Source of the DNA: Pleurodeles waltl
Taxonomy: Eukaryota > Chordata > Amphibia > Caudata > Salamandridae
Direction: 5' to 3'
Length of the DNA stretch: 64,000 bases
Assembly: GCF_031143425.1 (NCBI RefSeq)
Contig: NC_090446.1
Location: 1,025,561,066-1,025,625,065, forward strand
Part shown: positions 39,366 through 53,542 of the stretch, one piece after another
Position numbering within the stretch: the stretch's first letter is position 1
Layout of the letters: each line of letters starts with the position of its first letter
The notes under the pieces: model-generated
Seen by the model: only the letters and a program-made list of their open reading frames with translations
Told to the model about the DNA's origin: nothing
Database searches by the model: none
Position numbers and translations under genes: made by a program

Positions 39366-39744
39366 TGGGTAGGCCCAGCGCCCGCAGAAAGAATTACCCA
39401 AAACACAATGTGGACACATCTCATATTTTGACAGAAAACAGAGGAGTTTTTTGCATAGTGCCTACCTGTAGATTTTGGCCTCTAGCTCAGCCGGCACCTA
39501 GGGAAACCTACCAAACCTGTGCATTTTTTAAAACTAGAGACCTAGGGGAATCCAAGATGGGCTGGGCTGTGGGGCTCTGACCAGGTTCTGTTACCCAGAA
39601 TCCTTTGCAAACCTCACAATTTGGGTAAAAAAACACATTTTCCTCACATTTCGGTGACAGAAAGTTCTGGAATCTGAGAGGAGCCACAAATTTCCTTCCA
39701 CCCAGCGTTCCCCCAAGTTTCCCGATACAAATGATCCCTCACTT

Positions 39745-42700
39745 TTGTGGGTAGGCCTAGCGCCCGCGACAGGAAATGCCCCAAAACACAACGAGGACAC
39801 ATCCCATTTTTTGACAGAAAACAGAGGTGTTTTTTGCAAAGTGCCTACCTGTAGATTTTGGCCTCTAGCTCAGCCGGCACCTAAGGAAACCTACCAAACC
39901 TGTGTATTTTTTAAAACTAGAGACCTAGGGAAATCCAAGATGAAGTGATTTGTGGGGCTCTGACCAGGTTCTGTTACCCAGAATCCTTTGCAAACCTCAA
40001 AATGTGACTAAAAAAAAAACATTTTCCTTACATTTCGGTGACAGAAAGTTCTGGAATCTGAGAGGAGCTACAAATTTCCTTCCACCCAGTGTTCTCCCAA
40101 GTCTCCAGATACAAATGATACTTCACTTGTGTGGGTGGGCCTAGCGCCCGCGACAGGAAATGCCCCAAAACACAACGAGGACAAATCCCTTTTTTTGACA
40201 GAAAACAGAGGTGTTTTTTGCAAAGTTCCTACCTGTAGGTTTTGGACTCTAGCTCAGCCGGCACCTAGGGAAACCTATCAAACCTGTGCATTTTGTAAAA
40301 CTAGAGACCTAGGGGAATCCAAGATGAGGTGACTTGTGGGGCTCTGACCAGGTTCTGTTACCCAGAATCCTTTGCAAACCTCAAAATGTGAGTAAAAAAA
40401 AACACATTTTCGTTCCATTTCGGTGACAGAAAGTTCTGGAATCTGAGAGGAGCCAAACATTTCCTTCCACCCAGCGTTCCCCCAAGTCTCCCAATAAAAA
40501 TGGTACCTCAGTTGTGTGTGTGGGCCTAGCGCCTAGAACAGGTAATGCCCCAAAATACGACGTGGACACATCCCATATTTTGACGGAAAACAGAGGTGTT
40601 TTTTGCAAAGTGCCTACCTGTAGATTTTGGCCTCCAGCTCAGCCGGCACCTAGGGAGACCTACCAAACCTGTGCATTTTTTAAAACTAGAGACCTAGGGG
40701 AATCCAAGATGGGGTGACTTGTGGGGCTCTGACCAGGTTCTGTTACCCAGAATCCTTTGCAAACCTCAAATTGTGAGTAAAAAAAATACATTTTCCTTAC
40801 ATTTCGGTGACAGAAAGTTCTGGAATCTGAGAGGAGCCACAAATTTCCTTCCACCCAGCGTTCACCCAAGTCTCCTGATAAGAATCATACCTCACTTGTG
40901 TGGGTAGGCCTAGCGCCCGCGACAGGAAATGCCCCAAAACACAACGAGGACACATCCCATTTTTTGACAGAAAACAGAGGTGTTTTTTGCAAAGTGCCTA
41001 CCTGTAGATTTTGGCCTCTAGCTCAGCCGGCACCTAGGGAGACCTACCAAACCTGTGCATTTTTTAAAACTAAAGACCTAGGGGAGTCCAAGATGGGGTG
41101 GGTTGTGGGGCTCTGACCAGGTTGAGTTATCCAGAATCCTTTGCAAACCTCAAAATTTGGGTAAAAAAACAAATTTTCCTCACATTTCGGTGACAGAAAG
41201 TTCTGGAATCTGAGAGGAGCCACAAATTTCCTTCCACCCAGCGTTCCCCCAAGTTTCCCGATACAACTGATACCTCACTTGTGTGGGTAGGCCTAGCGCC
41301 CGCGACAGGAAATGCCCCAAAACACAACGAGGTCACTCCCATTTTTTGACAGAAAACAGAGGTGTTTTTTGCAAAGTGCCTACCTGTAGATTTTGGCCTA
41401 TAGCTCAGCACATACCTAGGGAAACCTACCAAACCTGTGCATTTTTTAAAACTAGAGACCGAGGGGAATCCAAGATGGGCGGACTTGTGGGGCTCTGACC
41501 AGGTTCTGTTAGCCAGAATCCTTTGCAAACCTCAAAATTTGGCAAAAAAAACAAATTTTCCTCACATTTCGGTGACAGAAAGTTCTGGAATCTGAGAGGA
41601 GCCAAACATTTCCTTCCACCCAGCGTTCCCCCAAGTCTCCTGATAAAAATGATACCTCACTTGTGTGGGTAGGCCTAGCGCCAGCGACAGGAAATGCCCC
41701 AAAACACAACGTGGACATATCCCATTTTTGGACAGAAAACAGAGGTGTTTTTTGCAAAGTGCCTACCTGTAGATTTTGGCCTCTAGCTCACCCGGCACCT
41801 AGGGAGACCTACCAAACCTGTGCATTTTTTAAAACTAGAGACCTAGGGGAATCCAAGATGGGGTGGGTTGTGGGGCTCTGACCAGGTTTTGTTACCCAGA
41901 ATCCTTTGCAAACCTCAGAATTTGGCTAAAAAAACACATTTTCCTCACATTTTGATGACAGAAAGTTCTGAAATCTAAGAGGAGCCACAAATGTCCTTCC
42001 ACCCAGTGTTCCCCCAAGTCTCCTGATACAAATGACACCACACTTGTGTGGGTGGGATTAGCGCCCGCAACAGGAAATGCCCCAAAACACAATGAGGACG
42101 CATCCCATTTTTTGACAGAAAACAGATGTGTTTTTTGCAAAGTGCCTACCTGTAGATTTTGGCCTCTAGCTCAGCCGCCACCTAGGGAAACCCACCAAAC
42201 CTGTCCATTTTTTAAAACTAGAGACCTAGGGGAATCCAAGATGGGGTGGGTTGTCGGGCTCTGACCAGGTTCTGTTACCCAGAATCCTTTGCAAACCTCA
42301 AAATTTGGCTAAAAAAACACATTTTCCTCACATTTCGGTGACAGAAAGTTCTGGAATCTGAGAGGAGCCACAAATTTCCTTTCACCCAGCGTTCCCCCAA
42401 GTTTCCCGATACAAATGATATCTCACTTGTGTGGGTAGGTCTAGCGCCTGCGACAGGAAATGCCCAAAACACAACGAGGACACATCCCATTTTTTGACAG
42501 AAAACAGAGGTGTTTTTTGCAAAGTGCCTACCTGTAGATTTTGGCCTCTAGCTCAGCCGGCACCTAGGGAAATCTACCAAACCTGTGTATTTTTGAAAAC
42601 TAAAGACCTAGGGGAATCCAAGATGAGGTGACTTGTGGGGCTCTGACCAGGTTCTGTTACCCAGAATCCTTTGTAAACCTCAAAATTGGGCTAAAAAAAC

Positions 42701-45700
42701 TCATTTTCCTCAAATTTCGGTAAAAGAAAGTTCTGGAATCTGAGAGGAGCCAAACATTTCCTTCCACCCAGCGTTCCCCCAAGTCTCCCAATAAAAATGG
42801 TACCTCAGTTGTGTGGGTGGGCCTAGCGCCTAGAACAGGTAATGCCCCAAAATACGACGTGGACACATCCCATATTTTGACGGAAAACAGAGGTGTTTTT
42901 TGCAAAGTGCCTACCTGTAGATTTTGGCCTCTAGCTCAGCCGGCACCTAGGGAGACCTACCAAACCTGTGCATTTTTTAAAACTAGAGACCTAGGGGAGT
43001 CCAAGATGGGATGGGTTGTGGGGCTCTGACCAGGTTCTGTTACCCAGAATCATTTGCAAACCTCAAAATTTGGTTAAAAAACACATTTTCCTCACATTTC
43101 GATGACAGAGAGTTCTGGAATCTGAGAGGAGCCACAAATTTCCTTCTACCCAGCGTTCCCTCAAGTCTCCCGATACAAATCATACCTCACTTGTGTGGGT
43201 AGGCCTAGCGCCCGCGGAAGGAATTACCCCAAAACACAACGTGGACACATCCCATATTTTGACAGAAAACAGAGGTGTTTTTTGCAAAGTGTCTACCTGT
43301 AGATTTTGGCCTCTAGCTCAGCCGGCACCTAGGGAAACCTACCAAACCTGTGCATTTTTTAAAACTAGAGACCTAGGGGAATCCAAGATGGGGTGGGTTG
43401 TGGGGCACTGACCAGGTTTTGTTACCCAGAATCCTTTGCAAACCTCAGAATTTGGCTAAAAAAACACATTTTCCTCACATTTCGATGACAGAAAGTTCTG
43501 AAATCTGAGAGGAGCCACAAATGTCCTTCCACCCAGTGTACCCCCAAGTCTCCTGATACAAATGATACCACACTTGTGTGGGTGGGACTAGCGCCCGCGA
43601 CAGGAAATGCCCCAAAACACAATGAGGACGCATCCCATTTTTTGACAGAAAACAGATGTGTTTTTTGCAAAGTGCATACCTGTAGATTTTGGCCTCTAGC
43701 TCAGCCGCCATCTAGGGAAACCTACCAAACCTGTCCATTTTTTAAAACTAGAGAACTAGGGGAATCCAAGATGGGGTGGGTTGTGGGGCTCTGACCAGGT
43801 TCTGTTACCCAGAATCCTTTGCAAACCTCAAAATTTGGCTAAAAAAACACATTTTCCTCACATTTCGGTGACAGAAAGTTCTGGAATCTGAGAGGAGCCA
43901 CAAATTTCCTTTCACCCAGCGTTCCCCCAAGTTTCCTGATACAAATGATATCTCACTTGTGTGGGTAGGTCTAGCGCCCGCGACAGGAAATGCCCCAAAA
44001 CACAACGAGGACACATCCCATTTTTGACAGAAAACAGAGGTGTTTTTTGCAAAGTGAATACCTGTAGATTTTGGCCTCTAGCTCAGCCGGCACCTAGGGA
44101 AACCTACCAAACCTGTGTATTTTTGAAAACTAGAGACCGAGGGGAATCCAAGATGGGCGGACTTGTGGGGCTCTGACCAGGTTCTGTTAGCCAGAATCCT
44201 TTGCAAACCTCAAAATTGGGCTAAAAAAACACATTTTCCTCACATTTCGGTAAAAGAAAGTTCTGGAATCTGAGAGGAGCCAAACATTTCCTTCCACCCA
44301 GCGTTCCCCCAAGTCTCCCGATAAAAATGGTACCTCAGTTGTGTGGGTGGGCTTAGCGCCTAGAACAGGTAATGCCCCAAAATACGACGTGGACACATCC
44401 CATATTTTGACGGAAAACAGAGGTGTTTTTTGCAAAGTGCCTACCTGTAGATTTTGGCCTCTAGCTCAGCCGGCACCTAGGGAGACCTACCAAACCTGTG
44501 CATTTTTTAAAACTAGAGACCTAGGGGAGTCCAAGATGGGGTGGGTTGTGGGGCTCTGACCAGGTTGTGTTACCCAGAATCCTTTGCAAACCTCAAAATT
44601 TGGGTAAAAAAACACATTTTCCTCACATTTCGGTGACAGAAAGTTCTGGAATCTGAGAGGAGCCACAAATTTCCTTCCACCCAGCGTTCCCCCAAGTTTC
44701 CGATACAACTGATACCTCACTTGTGTGGGTAGGCCTAGCGCCCGCGACAGGAAATGCCCCAAAACACAACGAGGTCACATCCCATTTTTTGACAGAAAAC
44801 AGAGGTGTTTTTTGCAAAGTGCCTACCTGTAGATTTTGGCCTATAGCTCAGCACATACCTAGGGAAACCTACCAAACCTGTGCATTTTTTAAAACTAGAG
44901 ACCGAGGGGAATCCAAGATGGGCGGACTTGTGGGGCTCTGACCAGGTTCTGTTAGCCAGAATCCTTTGCAAACCTCAAAATTTGGCCCAAAAAAACAAAT
45001 TTTACTCACATTTCGGTGACAGAAAGTTCTGGAATCTGAGAGGAGCCAAACATTTCCTTCCACCCAGCGTTCCCCCAAGTCTCCTGATAAAAATGATACC
45101 TCACTTGTGTGGGTAGGCCTAGCGCCAGCGACAGGAAATGCCCCAAAACACAACGTGGACATATCCCATTTTTGGACAGAAAACAGAGGTGTTTTTTGCA
45201 AAGTGACTACCTGTAGATTTTGGCCTCTAGCTCAGCCGGTATCTAGGGAAACCTACCAAACCTGTGCATTTTTTAAAACTAGAGACCTAGGGGAATCCAA
45301 GATGGGGTGACTTGTGGGGCTCTGACCAGGTTCTGTTACCCAGGATCCTTTGCAACCCTAAAATTTGGCTAAAAAAACATATTTTCCTCACATTTCGGTG
45401 ACAGAAAGTTCTGGAATCTGAGAGGAGCCACAAATTTCCTTCTACCCAGCATTCCCCCAAGTCTCCCGATACAAATGATACCTCACTTGTGTGGGTAGGC
45501 CCAGCGCCCGCGAAAAGAATTACCCCAAAACACAATGTGGACACATCCCATATTTTGACAGAAAACAGAGGTGTTTTTTGCATAGTGCCTACCTGTAGAT
45601 TTTGGCCTCTAGCTCAGCCGGCACCTAGGGAAACCTACCAAACCTGTGCATTTTTTAAAACTAGAGACCTAGGGGAATCCAAGATGGGCTGGGTTGTGGG

Positions 45701-46640
45701 GCTCTGACCAGGTTCTGTTACCCAGAATCCTTTGCAAACCTCACAATTTGGGTAAAAAAACACATTTTCCTCACATTTCGGTGACAGAAAGTTCTGGAAT
45801 CTGAGAGGAGCCACAAATTTCCTTCCACCCAGCGTTCCCCCAAGTTTCCCGATACAAATGATCCCTCACTTTTGTGGGTAGGCCTAGCGCCCGCGACAGG
45901 AAATGCCCCAAAACACAACGAGGACACATCCCATTTTTTGACAGAAAACAGAGGTGTTTTTTGCAAAGTGCCTACCTGTAGATTTTGGCCTCTAGCTCAG
46001 CCGGCACCTAGGGAAACCTACCAAACCTGTGTATTTTTTAAAACTAGAGACCTAGGGAAATCCAAGATGAGGTGATTTGTGGGGCTCTGACCAGGTTCTG
46101 TTACCCAGAATCCTTTGCAAACCTCAAAATGTGACTAAAAAAAAAACATTTTCCTTACATTTCGGTGACAGAAAGTTCTGGAATCTGAGAGGAGCTACAA
46201 ATTTCCTTCCACCCAGTGTTCTCCCAAGTCTCCAGATACAAATGATACTTCACTTGTGTGGGTGGGCCTAGCGCCCGCGACAGGAAATGCCCCAAAACCC
46301 AACGAGGACACATCCCTTTTTTTGACAGAAAACAGAGGTGTTTTTTGCAAAGTTCCTGCCTGTAGGTTTTGGACTCTAGCTCAGCCGGCACCTAGGGAAA
46401 CCTACCAAACCTGTGCATTTTGTAAAACTAGAGACATAGGGGAATCCAAGATGAGGTGACTTGTGGGGCTCTGACCATGTTCTGTGACCCAGAATCCTTT
46501 GCAAACCTCAAAATGTGAGTAAAAAAAAACACATTTTCGTTCCATTTCGGTGACAGAAAGTTCTGGAATCTGAGAGGAGCCACAAATTTCCATCCACCCA
46601 GCGTTCCCCTGAGTCTCCTGATAAAAATGATACCTCACTT
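39745..46640 (+). repeat. 18-monomer unit, first copy of a ~6.9-kb tandem duplication
   Basis: From the K monomer at 39745 the series K-G-(H/C)-J-F-D-E-A-C-B-E-A-C-F-D-I-K-G runs to 46640. It repeats from 46641 with offsets of 6,896 bp at the left, rising to 6,902 bp at the right through a few 1-3 bp indels. Shared forms include the H/C hybrid (40514 and 47410). The match extends through the whole unit, which makes this a tandem duplication overlapping large HOR copies 2-4. Confidence 0.85.
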
Positions 46641-49600
46641 GTGTGGGTAGGCCTAGCGCCCGCGACAGGAAATGCCCCAAAACACAACGAGGACACATCC
46701 CATTTTTTGACAGAAAACAGAGGTGTTTTTTGCAAAGTGCCTACCTGTAGATTTTGGCCTCTAGCTCAGCCGGCACCTAGGGAAACCTACCAAACCTGTG
46801 TATTTTTTAAAACTAGAGACCTAGGGAAATCCAAGATGAGGTGATTTGTGGGGCTCTGACCAGGTTCTGTTACCCAGAATCCTTTGCAAACCTCAAAATG
46901 TGACTAAAAAAAAAACATTTTCCTTACATTTCGGTGACAGAAAGTTCTGGAATCTGAGAGGAGCTACAAATTTCCTTCCACCCAGTGTTCTCCCAAGTCT
47001 CCAGATACAAATGATACTTCACTTGTGTGGGTGGGCCTAGCGCCCGCGACAGGAAATGCCCCAAAACACAACGAGGACAAATCCCTTTTTTTGACACAAA
47101 ACAGAGGTGTTTTTTGCAAAGTTCCTACCTGTAGGATTTGGACTCTAGCTCAGCCGGCACCTAGGGAATCCTATCAAACCTGTGCATTTTGTAAAACTAG
47201 AGACCTAGGGGAATCCAAGATGAGGTGACTTGTGGGGCTCTGACCAGGTTCTGTTACCCAGAATCCTTTGCAAACCTCAAAATGTGAGTAAAAAAAAACA
47301 CATTTTCGTTCCATTTCGGTGACAGAAAGTTCTGGAATCTGAGAGGAGCCAAACATTTCCTTCCACCCAGCGTTCCCCCAAGTCTCCCAATAAAAATGGT
47401 ACCTCAGTTGTGTGGGTGGGCCTAGCGCCTAGAACAGGTAATGCCCCAAAATACGACGTGGACACATCCCATATTTTGACGGAAAACAGAGGTGTTTTTT
47501 GCAAAGTGCCTACCTGTAGATTTTGGCCTCCAGCTCAGCCGGCACCTAGGGAGACCTACCAAACCTGTGCATTTTTTAAAACTAGAGACCTAGGGGAATC
47601 CAAGATGGGGTGACTTGTGGGGCTCTGACCAGGTTCTGTTACCCAGAATCCTTTGCAAACCTCAAATTGTGAGTAAAAAAAACACATTTTCCTTACATTT
47701 CGGTGACAGAAAGTTCTGGAATCTGAGAGGAGCCACAAATTTCCTTCCACCCAGCGTTCACCCAAGTCTCCTGATAAGAATCATACCTCACTTGTGTGGG
47801 TAGGCCTAGCGCCCGCAACAGGAAATGCCCCAAAACACAACGAGGACACATCCCATTTTTTGACAGAAAACAGAGGTGTTTTTTGCAAAGTGCCTACCTG
47901 TAGATTTTGGCCTCTAGCTCAGCCGGCACCTAGGGAGACCTACCAAACCTGTGCATTTTTTAAAACTAGAGACCTAGGGGAGTCCAAGATGGGGTGGGTT
48001 GTGGGGCTCTGACCAGGTTGTGTTATCCAGAATCCTTTGCAAACCTCAAAATTTGGGTAAAAAAACACATTTTCCTCACATTTCGGTGACAGAAAGTTCT
48101 GGAATCTGAGAGGAGCCACAAATTTCATTCCACCCAGCGTTCCCCCAAGTTTCCCGATACAACTGATACCTCACTTGTGTGGGTAGGCCTAGCGCCCGCG
48201 ACAGGAAATGCCCCAAAACACAACGAGGTCACATCCCATTTTTTGACAGAAAACAGAGGTGTTTTTTGCAAAGTGCCTACCTGTAGATTTTGGCCTATAG
48301 CTCAGCACATACCTAGGGAAACCTACCAAACCTGTGCATTTTTTAAAACTAGAGACCGAGGGGAATCCAAGATGGGCGGACTTGTGGGGCTCTGACCAGG
48401 TTCTGTTAGCCAGAATCCTTTGCAAACCTCAAAATTTGGCAAAAAAAACAAATTTTCCTCACATTTCGGTGACAGAAAGTTCTGGAATCTGAGAGGAGCC
48501 AAACATTTCCTTCCACCCAGCGTTCCCCCAAGTCTCCTGATAAAAATGATACCTCACTTGTGTGGGTAGGCCTAGCGCCAGCGACAGGAAATGCCCCAAA
48601 ACACAACGTGGACATATCCCATTTTTGGACAGAAAACAGAGGTGTTTTTTGCAAAGTGCCTACCTGTAGATTTTGGCCTCTAGCTCACCCGGCACCTAGG
48701 GAGACCTACCAAACCTGTGCATTTTTTAAAACTAGAGACCTAGGGGAATCCAAGATGGGGTGGGTTGTGGGGCTCTGACCAGGTTTTGTTACCCAGAATC
48801 CTTTGCAAACCTCAGAATTTGGCTAAAAAAACACATTTTCCTCACATTTTGATGACAGAAAGTTCTGAAATCTGAGAGGAGCCACAAATGTCCTTCCACC
48901 CAGTGTTCCCCCAAGTCTCCTGATACAAATGATACCACACTTGTGTGGGTGGGATTAGCGCCCGCAACAGGAAATGCCCCAAAACACAATGAGGACGCAT
49001 CCCATTTTTTGACAGAAAACAGATGTGTTTTTTGCAAAGTGCATACCTGTAGATTTTGGCCTCTAGCTCAGCCGCCACCTAGGGAAACCCACCAAACCTG
49101 TCCATTTTTTAAAACTAGAGACCTAGGGGAATCCAAGATGGGGTGGGTTGTCGGGCTCTGACCAGGTTCTGTTACCCAGAATCCTTTGCAAACCTCAAAA
49201 TTTGGCTAAAAAAACACATTTTCCTCACATTTCGGTGACAGAAAGTTCTGGAATCTGAGAGGAGCCACAAATTTCCTTTCACCCAGCATTCCCCAAAGTT
49301 TCCTGATACAAATGATATCTCACTTGTGTGGGTAGGTCTAGCGCCTGCGACAGGAAATGCCCCAAAACACAACGAGGACACATCCCATTTTTTGACAGAA
49401 AACAGAGGTGTTTTTTGCAAAGTGCCTACCTGTAGATTTTGGCCTCTAGCTCAGCCGGCACCTAGGGAAATCTACCAAACCTGTGTATTTTTGAAAACTA
49501 AAGACCTAGGGGAATCCAAGATGAGGTGACTTGTGGGGCTCTGACCAGGTTCTGTTACCCAGAATCCTTTGTAAACCTCAAAATTGGGCTAAAAAAACTC

Positions 49601-49708
49601 ATTTTCCTCAAATTTCGGTAAAAGAAAGTTCTGGAATCTGAGAGGAGCCAAACATTTCCTTCCACCCAGCGTTCCCCCAAGTCTCCCAATAAAAATGGTA
49701 CCTCAGTT
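42811..49708 (+). repeat. Large HOR copy 3 (18 monomers, 6,898 bp)
   Basis: Starts at C (42811) and ends before C (49709). Type order: C-B-E-A-C-F-D-I-K-G-(H/K hybrid)-G-(H/C)-J-F-D-E-A. Compared with copy 2 it lacks the extra F' and seven further monomers (the H-to-K interval). A junction at about 46641-46657 joins the flank of H directly to the body of K; the offset to copy 2 changes there from 9,575 to 6,896 bp. Confidence 0.87.
46560..46680 (+). repeat. Junction of a 7-monomer deletion (H flank joined to K body)
   Basis: Left of 46641 the sequence follows the HOR copy 2 interval ending at 37065, including the rare atttccatccacccagcg and cccctgagtctcc. Right of about 46657 it follows copy 2 from 39745 (gcccgcgacagg, aacacaacgaggacacatcc). 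The exchange fell within the conserved gtgtgggtaggcctagcgcc, so the register is intact. The same hybrid is inherited at 53543 and 58524. Confidence 0.85.
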
Positions 49709-52700
49709 GTGTGGGTGGGCCTAGCGCCTAGAACAGGTAATGCCCCAAAATACGACGTGGACACATCCCATATTTTGACGGAAAACAGAGGTGTTTTTTG
49801 CAAAGTGCCTACCTGTAGATTTTGGCCTCTAGCTCAGCCGGCACCTAGGGAGACCTACCAAACCTGTGCATTTTTTAAAACTAGAGACCTAGGGGAGTCC
49901 AAGATGGGATGGGTTGTGGGGCTCTGACCAGGTTCTGTTACCCAGAATCATTTGCAAACCTCAAAATTTGGTTAAAAAAACACATTTTCCTCACATTTCG
50001 ATGACAGAGAGTTCTGGAATCTGAGAGGAGCCACAAATTTCCTTCTACCCAGCGTTCCCTCAAGTCTCCCGATACAAATCATACCTCACTTGTGTGGGTA
50101 GGCCTAGCGCCCGCGGAAGGAATTATCCCAAAACACAACGTGGACACATCCCATATTTTGACAGAAAAAAGAGGTGTTTTTTGCAAAGTGTCTACCTGTA
50201 GATTTTGGCCTCTAGCTCAGCCGGCACCTAGGGAAACCTACCAAACCTGTGCATTTTTTAAAACTAAAGACCTAGGGGAATCCAAGATGGGGTGGGTTGT
50301 GGGGCACTGACCAGGTTTTGTTACCCAGAATCCTTTGCAAACCTCAGAATTTGGCTAAAAAAACACATTTTCCTCACATTTCGATGACAGAAAGTTCTGA
50401 AATCTGAGAGGAGCCACAAATGTCCTTCCACCCAGTGTACCCCCAAGTCTCCTGATACAAATGATACCACACTTGTGTGGGTGGGACTAGCGCCCGCGAC
50501 AGGAAATGCCCCAAAACACAATGAGGACGCATCCCATTTTTTGACAGAAAACAGATGTGTTTTTTGCAAAGTGCATACCTGTAGATTTTGGCCTCTAGCT
50601 CAGCCGCCATCTAGGGAAACCTACCAAACCTGTCCATTTTTTAAAACTAGAGAACTAGGGGAATCCAAGATGGGGTGGGTTGTGGGGCTCTGACCAGGTT
50701 CTGTTACCCAGAATCCTTTGCAAACCTCAAAATTTGGCTAAAAAAACACATTTTCCTCACATTTCGGTGACAGAAAGTTCTGGAATCTGAGAGGAGCCAC
50801 AAATTTCCTTTCACCCAGCGTTCCCCCCCCAAGTTTCCTGATACAAATGATATCTCACTTGTGTGGGTAGGTCTAGCGCCCGCGACAGGAAATGCCCCAA
50901 AACACAACGAGGACACATCCCATTTTTGACAGAAAACAGAGGTGTTTTTTGCAAAGTGAATACCTGTAGATTTTGGCCTCTAGCTCAGCCGGCACCTAGG
51001 GAAACCTACCAAACCTGTGTATTTTTGAAAACTAGAGACCGAGGGGAATCCAAGATGGGCGGACTTGTGGGGCTCTGACCAGGTTCTGTTAGCCAGAATC
51101 CTTTGCAAACCTCAAAATTGGGCTAAAAAAACACATTTTCCTCACATTTCGGTAAAAGAAAGTTCTGGAATCTGAGAGGAGCCAAACATTTCCTTCCACC
51201 CAGCGTTCCCCCAAGTCTCCCGATAAAAATGGTACCTCAGTTGTGTGGGTGGGCTTAGCGCCTAGAACAGGTAATGCCCCAAAATACGACGTGGACACAT
51301 CCCATATTTTGACGGAAAACAGAGGTGTTTTTTGCAAAGTGCCTACCTGTAGATTTTGGCCTCTAGCTCAGCCGGCACCTAGGGAGACCTACCAAACCTG
51401 TGCATTTTTTAAAACTAGAGACCTAGGGGAGTCCAAGATGGGGTGGGTTGTGGGGCTCTGACCAGGTTGTGTTACCCAGAATCCTTTGCAAACCTCAAAA
51501 TTTGGGTAAAAAAACACATTTTCCTCACATTTCGGTGACAGAAAGTTCTGGAATCTGAGAGGAGCCACAAATTTCCTTCCACCCAGCGTTCCCCCAAGTT
51601 TCCGATACAACTGATACCTCACTTGTGTGGGTAGGCCTAGCGCCCGCGACAGGAAATGCCCCAAAACACAACGAGGTCACATCCCATTTTTTGACAGAAA
51701 ACAGAGGTGTTTTTTGCAAAGTGCCTACCTGTAGATTTTGGCCTATAGCTCAGCACATACCTAGGGAAACCTACCAAACCTGTGCATTTTTTAAAACTAG
51801 AGACCGAGGGGAATCCAAGATGGGCGGACTTGTGGGGCTCTGACCAGGTTCTGTTAGCCAGAATCCTTTGCAAACCTCAAAATTTGGCCAAAAAAAACAA
51901 ATTTTACTCACATTTCGGTGACAGAAAGTTCTGGAATCTGAGAGGAGCCAAACATTTCCTTCCACCCAGCGTTCCCCCAAGTCTCCTGATAAAATTGATA
52001 CCTCACTTGTGTGGGTAGGCCTAGCGCCAGCGACAGGAAATGCCCCAAAACACAACGTGGACATATCCCATTTTTGGACAGAAAACAGAGGTGTTTTTTG
52101 CAAAGTGCCTACCTGTAGATTTTGGCCTCTAGCTCAGCCGGTATCTAGGGAAACCTACCAAACCTGTGCATTTTTTAAAACTAGAGACCTAGGGGAATCC
52201 AAGATGGGGTGACTTGTGGGGCTCTGACCAGGTTCTGTTACCCAGGATCCTTTGCAACCCTAAAATTTGGCTAAAAAAACATATTTTCCTCACATTTCGG
52301 TGACAGAAAGTTCTGGAATCTGAGAGGAGCCACAAATTTCCTTCTACCCAGCATTCCCCCAAGTCTCCCGATACAAATGATACCTCACTTGTGTGGGTAG
52401 GCCCAGCGCCCACGAAAAGAATTACCCCAAAACACAATGTGGACACATCCCATATTTTGACAGAAAACAGAGGTGTTTTTTGCATAGTGCCTACCTGTAG
52501 ATTTTGGCCTCTAGCTCAGCCGGCACCTAGGGAAACCTACCAAACCTGTGCATTTTTTAAAACTAGAGACCTAGGGGAATCCAAGATGGGCTGGGTTGTG
52601 GGGCTCTGACCAGGTTCTGTTACCCAGAATCCTTTGCAAACCTCACAATTTGGGTAAAAAAACACATTTTCCTCACATTTCGGTGACAGAAAGTTCTGGA

Positions 52701-53542
52701 ATCTGAGAGGAGCCACAAATTTCCTTCCACCCAGCGTTCCCCCAAGTTTCCCGATACAAATGATCCCTCACTTTTGTGGGTAGGCCTAGCGCCCGCGACA
52801 GGAAATGCCCCAAAACACAACGAGGACACATCCCATTTTTTGACAGAAAACAGAGGTGTTTTTTGCAAAGTGCCTACCTGTAGATTTTGGCCTCTAGCTC
52901 AGCCGGCACCTAGGGAAACCTACCAAACCTGTGTATTTTTTAAAACTAGAGACCTAGGGAAATCCAAGATGAGGTGATTTGTGGGGCTCTGACCAGGTTC
53001 TGTTACCCAGAATCCTTTGCAAACCTCAAAATGTGACTAAAAAAAAAACATTTTCCTTACATTTCGGTGACAGAAAGTTCTGGAATCTGAGAGGAGCTAC
53101 AAATTTCCTTCCACCCAGTGTTCTCCCAAGTCTCCAGATACAAATGATACTTCACTTGTGTGGGTGGGCCTAGCGCCCGCGACAGGAAATGCCCCAAAAC
53201 CCAACGAGGACACATCCCTTTTTTTGACAGAAAACAGAGGTGTTTTTTGCAAAGTTCCTACCTGTAGGTTTTGGACTCTAGCTCAGCCGGCACCTAGGGA
53301 AACCTACCAAACCTGTGCATTTTGTAAAACTAGAGACATAGGGGAATCCAAGATGAGGTGACTTGTGGGGCTCTGACCATGTTCTGTGACCCAGAATCCT
53401 TTGCAAACCTCAAAATGTGAGTAAAAAAAAACACATTTTCGTTCCATTTCGGTGACAGAAAGTTCTGGAATCTGAGAGGAGCCACAAATTTCCATCCACC
53501 CAGCGTTCCCCTGAGTCTCCTGATAAAAATGATACCTCACTT
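46641..53542 (+). repeat. 18-monomer unit, second copy of the ~6.9-kb tandem duplication
   Basis: Matches 39745-46640 monomer for monomer. The offset of 6,902 bp holds precisely from 50861 to 54000 (for example 44187/51089, 45489/52391, 46256/53158). The flank before 50861 carries a private C-run expansion of three bases, and 50092 has private changes (ggaattatcccaaaac, gaaaaaagaggtg). Copy-specific differences are few. Confidence 0.85.
50821..50832 (+). repeat. Private C-run expansion (C5 to C8)
   Basis: The block cagcgttcccccaag reads cagcgttccccccccaag here, adding 3 bp. I see no other copy with eight Cs, including the matching monomer flanks before 43959 and 34001. It looks like replication slippage after the 6.9-kb duplication, and it is useful as a position marker inside an otherwise repetitive region. 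A consensus error in a homopolymer is possible. Confidence 0.8.

Larger units (their letters stand above)
32852..42810 (+). repeat. Large HOR copy 2 (26 monomers, 9,959 bp)
   Basis: Starts at C (32852) and ends before C (42811). Type order: C-B-E-A-C-F-F'-D-I-K-G-H-J, then B-E-C-F-I-K-G-(H/C)-J, then F-D-E-A. It differs from copy 1 by an extra F-like monomer (35148), an intact I-K pair, loss of the D at about 39.2 kb and a single F-D-E triplet. All differences are whole monomers, so the 383-bp register is kept. Neighbouring monomers at matching positions in copies 1 and 2 appear nearly identical. Confidence 0.87.

Noticed and set aside
41127..41528. Longer 133-codon open frame on the minus strand
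   Set aside because: It results from a 2-bp deletion near 41335 (gtcactccc for gtcacatccc) that fuses two repeat frames. It is not conserved in the other copies.
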